This document shows positions 52,530 through 53,700 of a stretch of 53,700 bases of DNA, one piece after another (within the stretch, counting starts at the first letter, position 1; the number at the start of each line of letters is the position of its first letter). The stretch covers positions 1-53,700 of the forward strand of contig JASHQH010000035.1 of NCBI GenBank assembly GCA_030037635.1, read 5' to 3'. A program made the position numbers and the translations under genes. The notes under the pieces are model-generated. The model searched no databases. It was not told where the DNA came from and saw nothing but the letters and a program-made list of their open reading frames with translations. This DNA is from Acidobacteriaceae bacterium. Its GTDB lineage: Bacteria; Acidobacteriota; Terriglobia; Terriglobales; Acidobacteriaceae.

Positions 52530-53262
52530 CTTCTCGCGCCGCTTTCAGCCGGAACCCATCCGGATCTTTGCCCCGCACCTTTCGCCACCACACCTGGAAC
52601 GTTGGAACATTCAGTGTGACCGAAAAAATCTTGCGCAGTTTGCCAGGCGGGCAGTGCAGCGGCTTCATCCCGTGCCACGAAATCGGCGTGCGCTGAAATA
52701 GAAGGCTTCCGTTTCCAGCCGGACCGTGCCCGGCCGCCACCGTCAGCTCGTCAAACGTCGGCGCCGAGTGCGTCGGAATCGGCTTGTCGCTTGCCAGAAT
52801 CAGAGTCTGGCCGCCCCACGCCGGATCCCAATCCTTCTCATCGTTGAAGTGGAAGATGTGCGTGGCCCGTTTGCGCGCTGCATCGCAATGCGGCGAGACC
52901 GAGCAGCCCTCCCATGCGTAGTGCCACGAGAATGTGGGAATATACGTGCGCCGCCCCAGCAGCCGCCGTAAGAACTGCTGATAGTAGTCGCCGCGCAACT
53001 CGTCGAGAAATTCCTGCCACGGCACAGGCAATTCCAGCCCAGCCTTGTAGTGCAGCATGAAGCGGTTGTGTGGCATCTGGCCGTGCCCGCGTCGCATATC
53101 CACGTGCTTCTCAAAGCTATCCACCGCAGGCAACGTCTCACGCAAGCGCTGGTATCCTTCGGCCGTCAGGGTGTGATCGATATGGGCGTAGGGATAAGGC
53201 TGCGCCCTTTGAAATTTCTCCGCGGAGAGGCCTTCCAAAACTTCGGGGTTTAAATACTGCAT
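52513..53262 (-). CDS. 2-oxoglutarate/Fe(II)-dependent oxygenase
   Basis: 249 residues. The iron triad is H125-x-D127 (SPHCDA) and H197 (SWHGMKPL); R210 after it fits 2-oxoglutarate binding. RTYIPTFSWHYAWEGC and the jelly-roll pattern support prolyl-4-hydroxylase-like or related dioxygenases; the substrate is unknown. The ATG at 53262 is preferred over 53280 because GGAAGC lies before it. The last residues AGMRE and the stop codon are encoded by the heptad array. It is convergent with the M1-like gene and 88 bp downstream of der on the same strand. Confidence 0.85.
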   Translation of the reverse strand: MQYLNPEVLEGLSAEKFQRAQPYPYAHIDHTLTAEGYQRLRETLPAVDSFEKHVDMRRGHGQMPHNRFMLHYKAGLELPVPWQEFLDELRGDYYQQFLRRLLGRRTYIPTFSWHYAWEGCSVSPHCDAARKRATHIFHFNDEKDWDPAWGGQTLILASDKPIPTHSAPTFDELTVAAGHGPAGNGSLLFQRTPISWHGMKPLHCPPGKLRKIFSVTLNVPTFQVWWRKVRGKDPDGFRLKAAREAGMRE

Positions 53263-53350
53263 CGCTCTGCTTCCTCGCAAGGGGAAATATAAGATCGGTC
53301 TGATTCTATTTTATCGGCGCCCGCCGAGGGCCCTTCGCTGGGTGCACTGA

Positions 53351-53700
53351 TTATCGGCCACTGGCCGCGTTCCGCGGCCTCACCTTGAACCAGATCGGAG
53401 TTCCTTTGAATCCGAATGCGTCGCGAATCTTGTTCTCCAAAAACCGCTCGAACGCGAAGTGGAGCTTTACGGCGCGATCGGTAAACAGCACAAAGGTGGG
53501 CGGAGCCACGGCCGCCTGCGTCATATAAAAGATGCGCACGCGTTTCGCGATCGGCACCGGTGCACGCTGAAAGTCGATGCGCTCCAGGAACCGGTTCATC
53601 GCGCCGGTCGATACCCGCTTGCGACGCTCTTTGGCCACGGTCAGCACTTCGCGCAGCACGCGTGCCATGCTTTTGCGTTCCGTTCTCGTGCCTTCGAGCG
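53351..53700 (-). CDS. der: GTPase Der (EngA), C-terminal part, continues beyond the window
   Basis: The C-terminal KH-like domain of Der, the tandem-GTPase ribosome-assembly factor. Residues such as RRKRVSTGAMNRFLERIDFQRAPV, RVRIFYMTQAAVAPPTFVLFTDRAVKLHFAFERFLENKIRDAFGFKGTPIWFKVRPR are diagnostic. The frame is open through position 53700 (LEGTRTERKSMARVL), so the ATG at 53668 is internal. GTPase domains 1 and 2 lie outside the window. Confidence 0.95.
   Translation of the reverse strand, partial: LEGTRTERKSMARVLREVLTVAKERRKRVSTGAMNRFLERIDFQRAPVPIAKRVRIFYMTQAAVAPPTFVLFTDRAVKLHFAFERFLENKIRDAFGFKGTPIWFKVRPRNAASGR

Noticed and set aside
53351..53668. A separate 105-residue protein
   Set aside because: The reading frame continues beyond the apparent start and the sequence is the C-terminal domain of Der, so it is a truncated view of a larger gene.

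Overview
The window looks like chromosomal DNA of a GC-rich Acidobacteriota member, probably of the Terriglobia/Acidobacteriaceae type. I infer this from gene content, not from a marker gene: Oar-type TonB-dependent receptors with N-terminal carboxypeptidase-regulatory domains, a membrane-anchored winged-helix regulator family typical of the group, a winged-helix/TolB-like/TPR regulator, secreted glycosidases and dispersed short palindromic repeats. I see no phage, plasmid, transposase or CRISPR genes.

Left third (1-15.6 kb): the N-terminal part of an MFS transporter; mtaB (tRNA methylthiotransferase) carrying an in-frame palindromic insert; infC with a rare ATC start; and a UbiA prenyltransferase. 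These are followed by a three-gene envelope module (small DPGSG membrane protein, bifunctional-looking methyltransferase, membrane sulfatase-fold protein). Next come a GH27 alpha-galactosidase next to a BtuB-like TonB receptor, a LuxR-type regulator, a Gly/Ser-linker lipoprotein, a GT2 glycosyltransferase and a frameshifted TPR remnant.

Middle (15.6-30 kb): a regulator divergent from a 1175-residue Oar-like receptor with nested palindromes between them, followed by a secreted six-hairpin (debranching-type) glycosidase. A winged-helix/TPR regulator, two small proteins and tRNA-Gly(CCC) follow. A 13-nt copy of the tRNA 3' end lies 1 kb downstream, beyond an SDR gene. Then come a cupin, a type 5 uracil-DNA glycosylase and an exported protein with an unusual C-terminus.

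Right part (30-53.7 kb): guanine deaminase; a beta-oxidation operon (FadN-like, secreted unknown, thiolase); a membrane M48 protease divergent from an exported TldD/TldE-like pair; a frameshifted DUF1761 gene; a phosphopantetheinyl transferase; sodA; zwf; an ICL/PEP-mutase family enzyme; rnhA; an ECF sigma / zinc-finger anti-sigma / PDZ-protein cluster; rlmB; a secreted M1-like protein with a degenerate zinc site; a 2OG-Fe(II) oxygenase; and the C-terminus of der.

The most distinctive feature is repeat architecture. From about 35 kb on, two heptanucleotide tandem-repeat families recur in strict 7-nt phase. Family A (consensus about TTCCCTA, G-rich strand GGGNNNN) lies at all four convergent gene ends in this part. 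There it supplies the stop codon, and part of the C-terminus, of the minus-strand gene. Family B (AGCTNNN) occurs as inverted pairs between sodA/zwf and between the sigma/anti-sigma genes, each ending in a T-run. Separately, two palindromic element families are found inside reading frames (mtaB, the TldE-like gene, the M1-like gene). This resembles the protein-invading palindromes known from Rickettsia.
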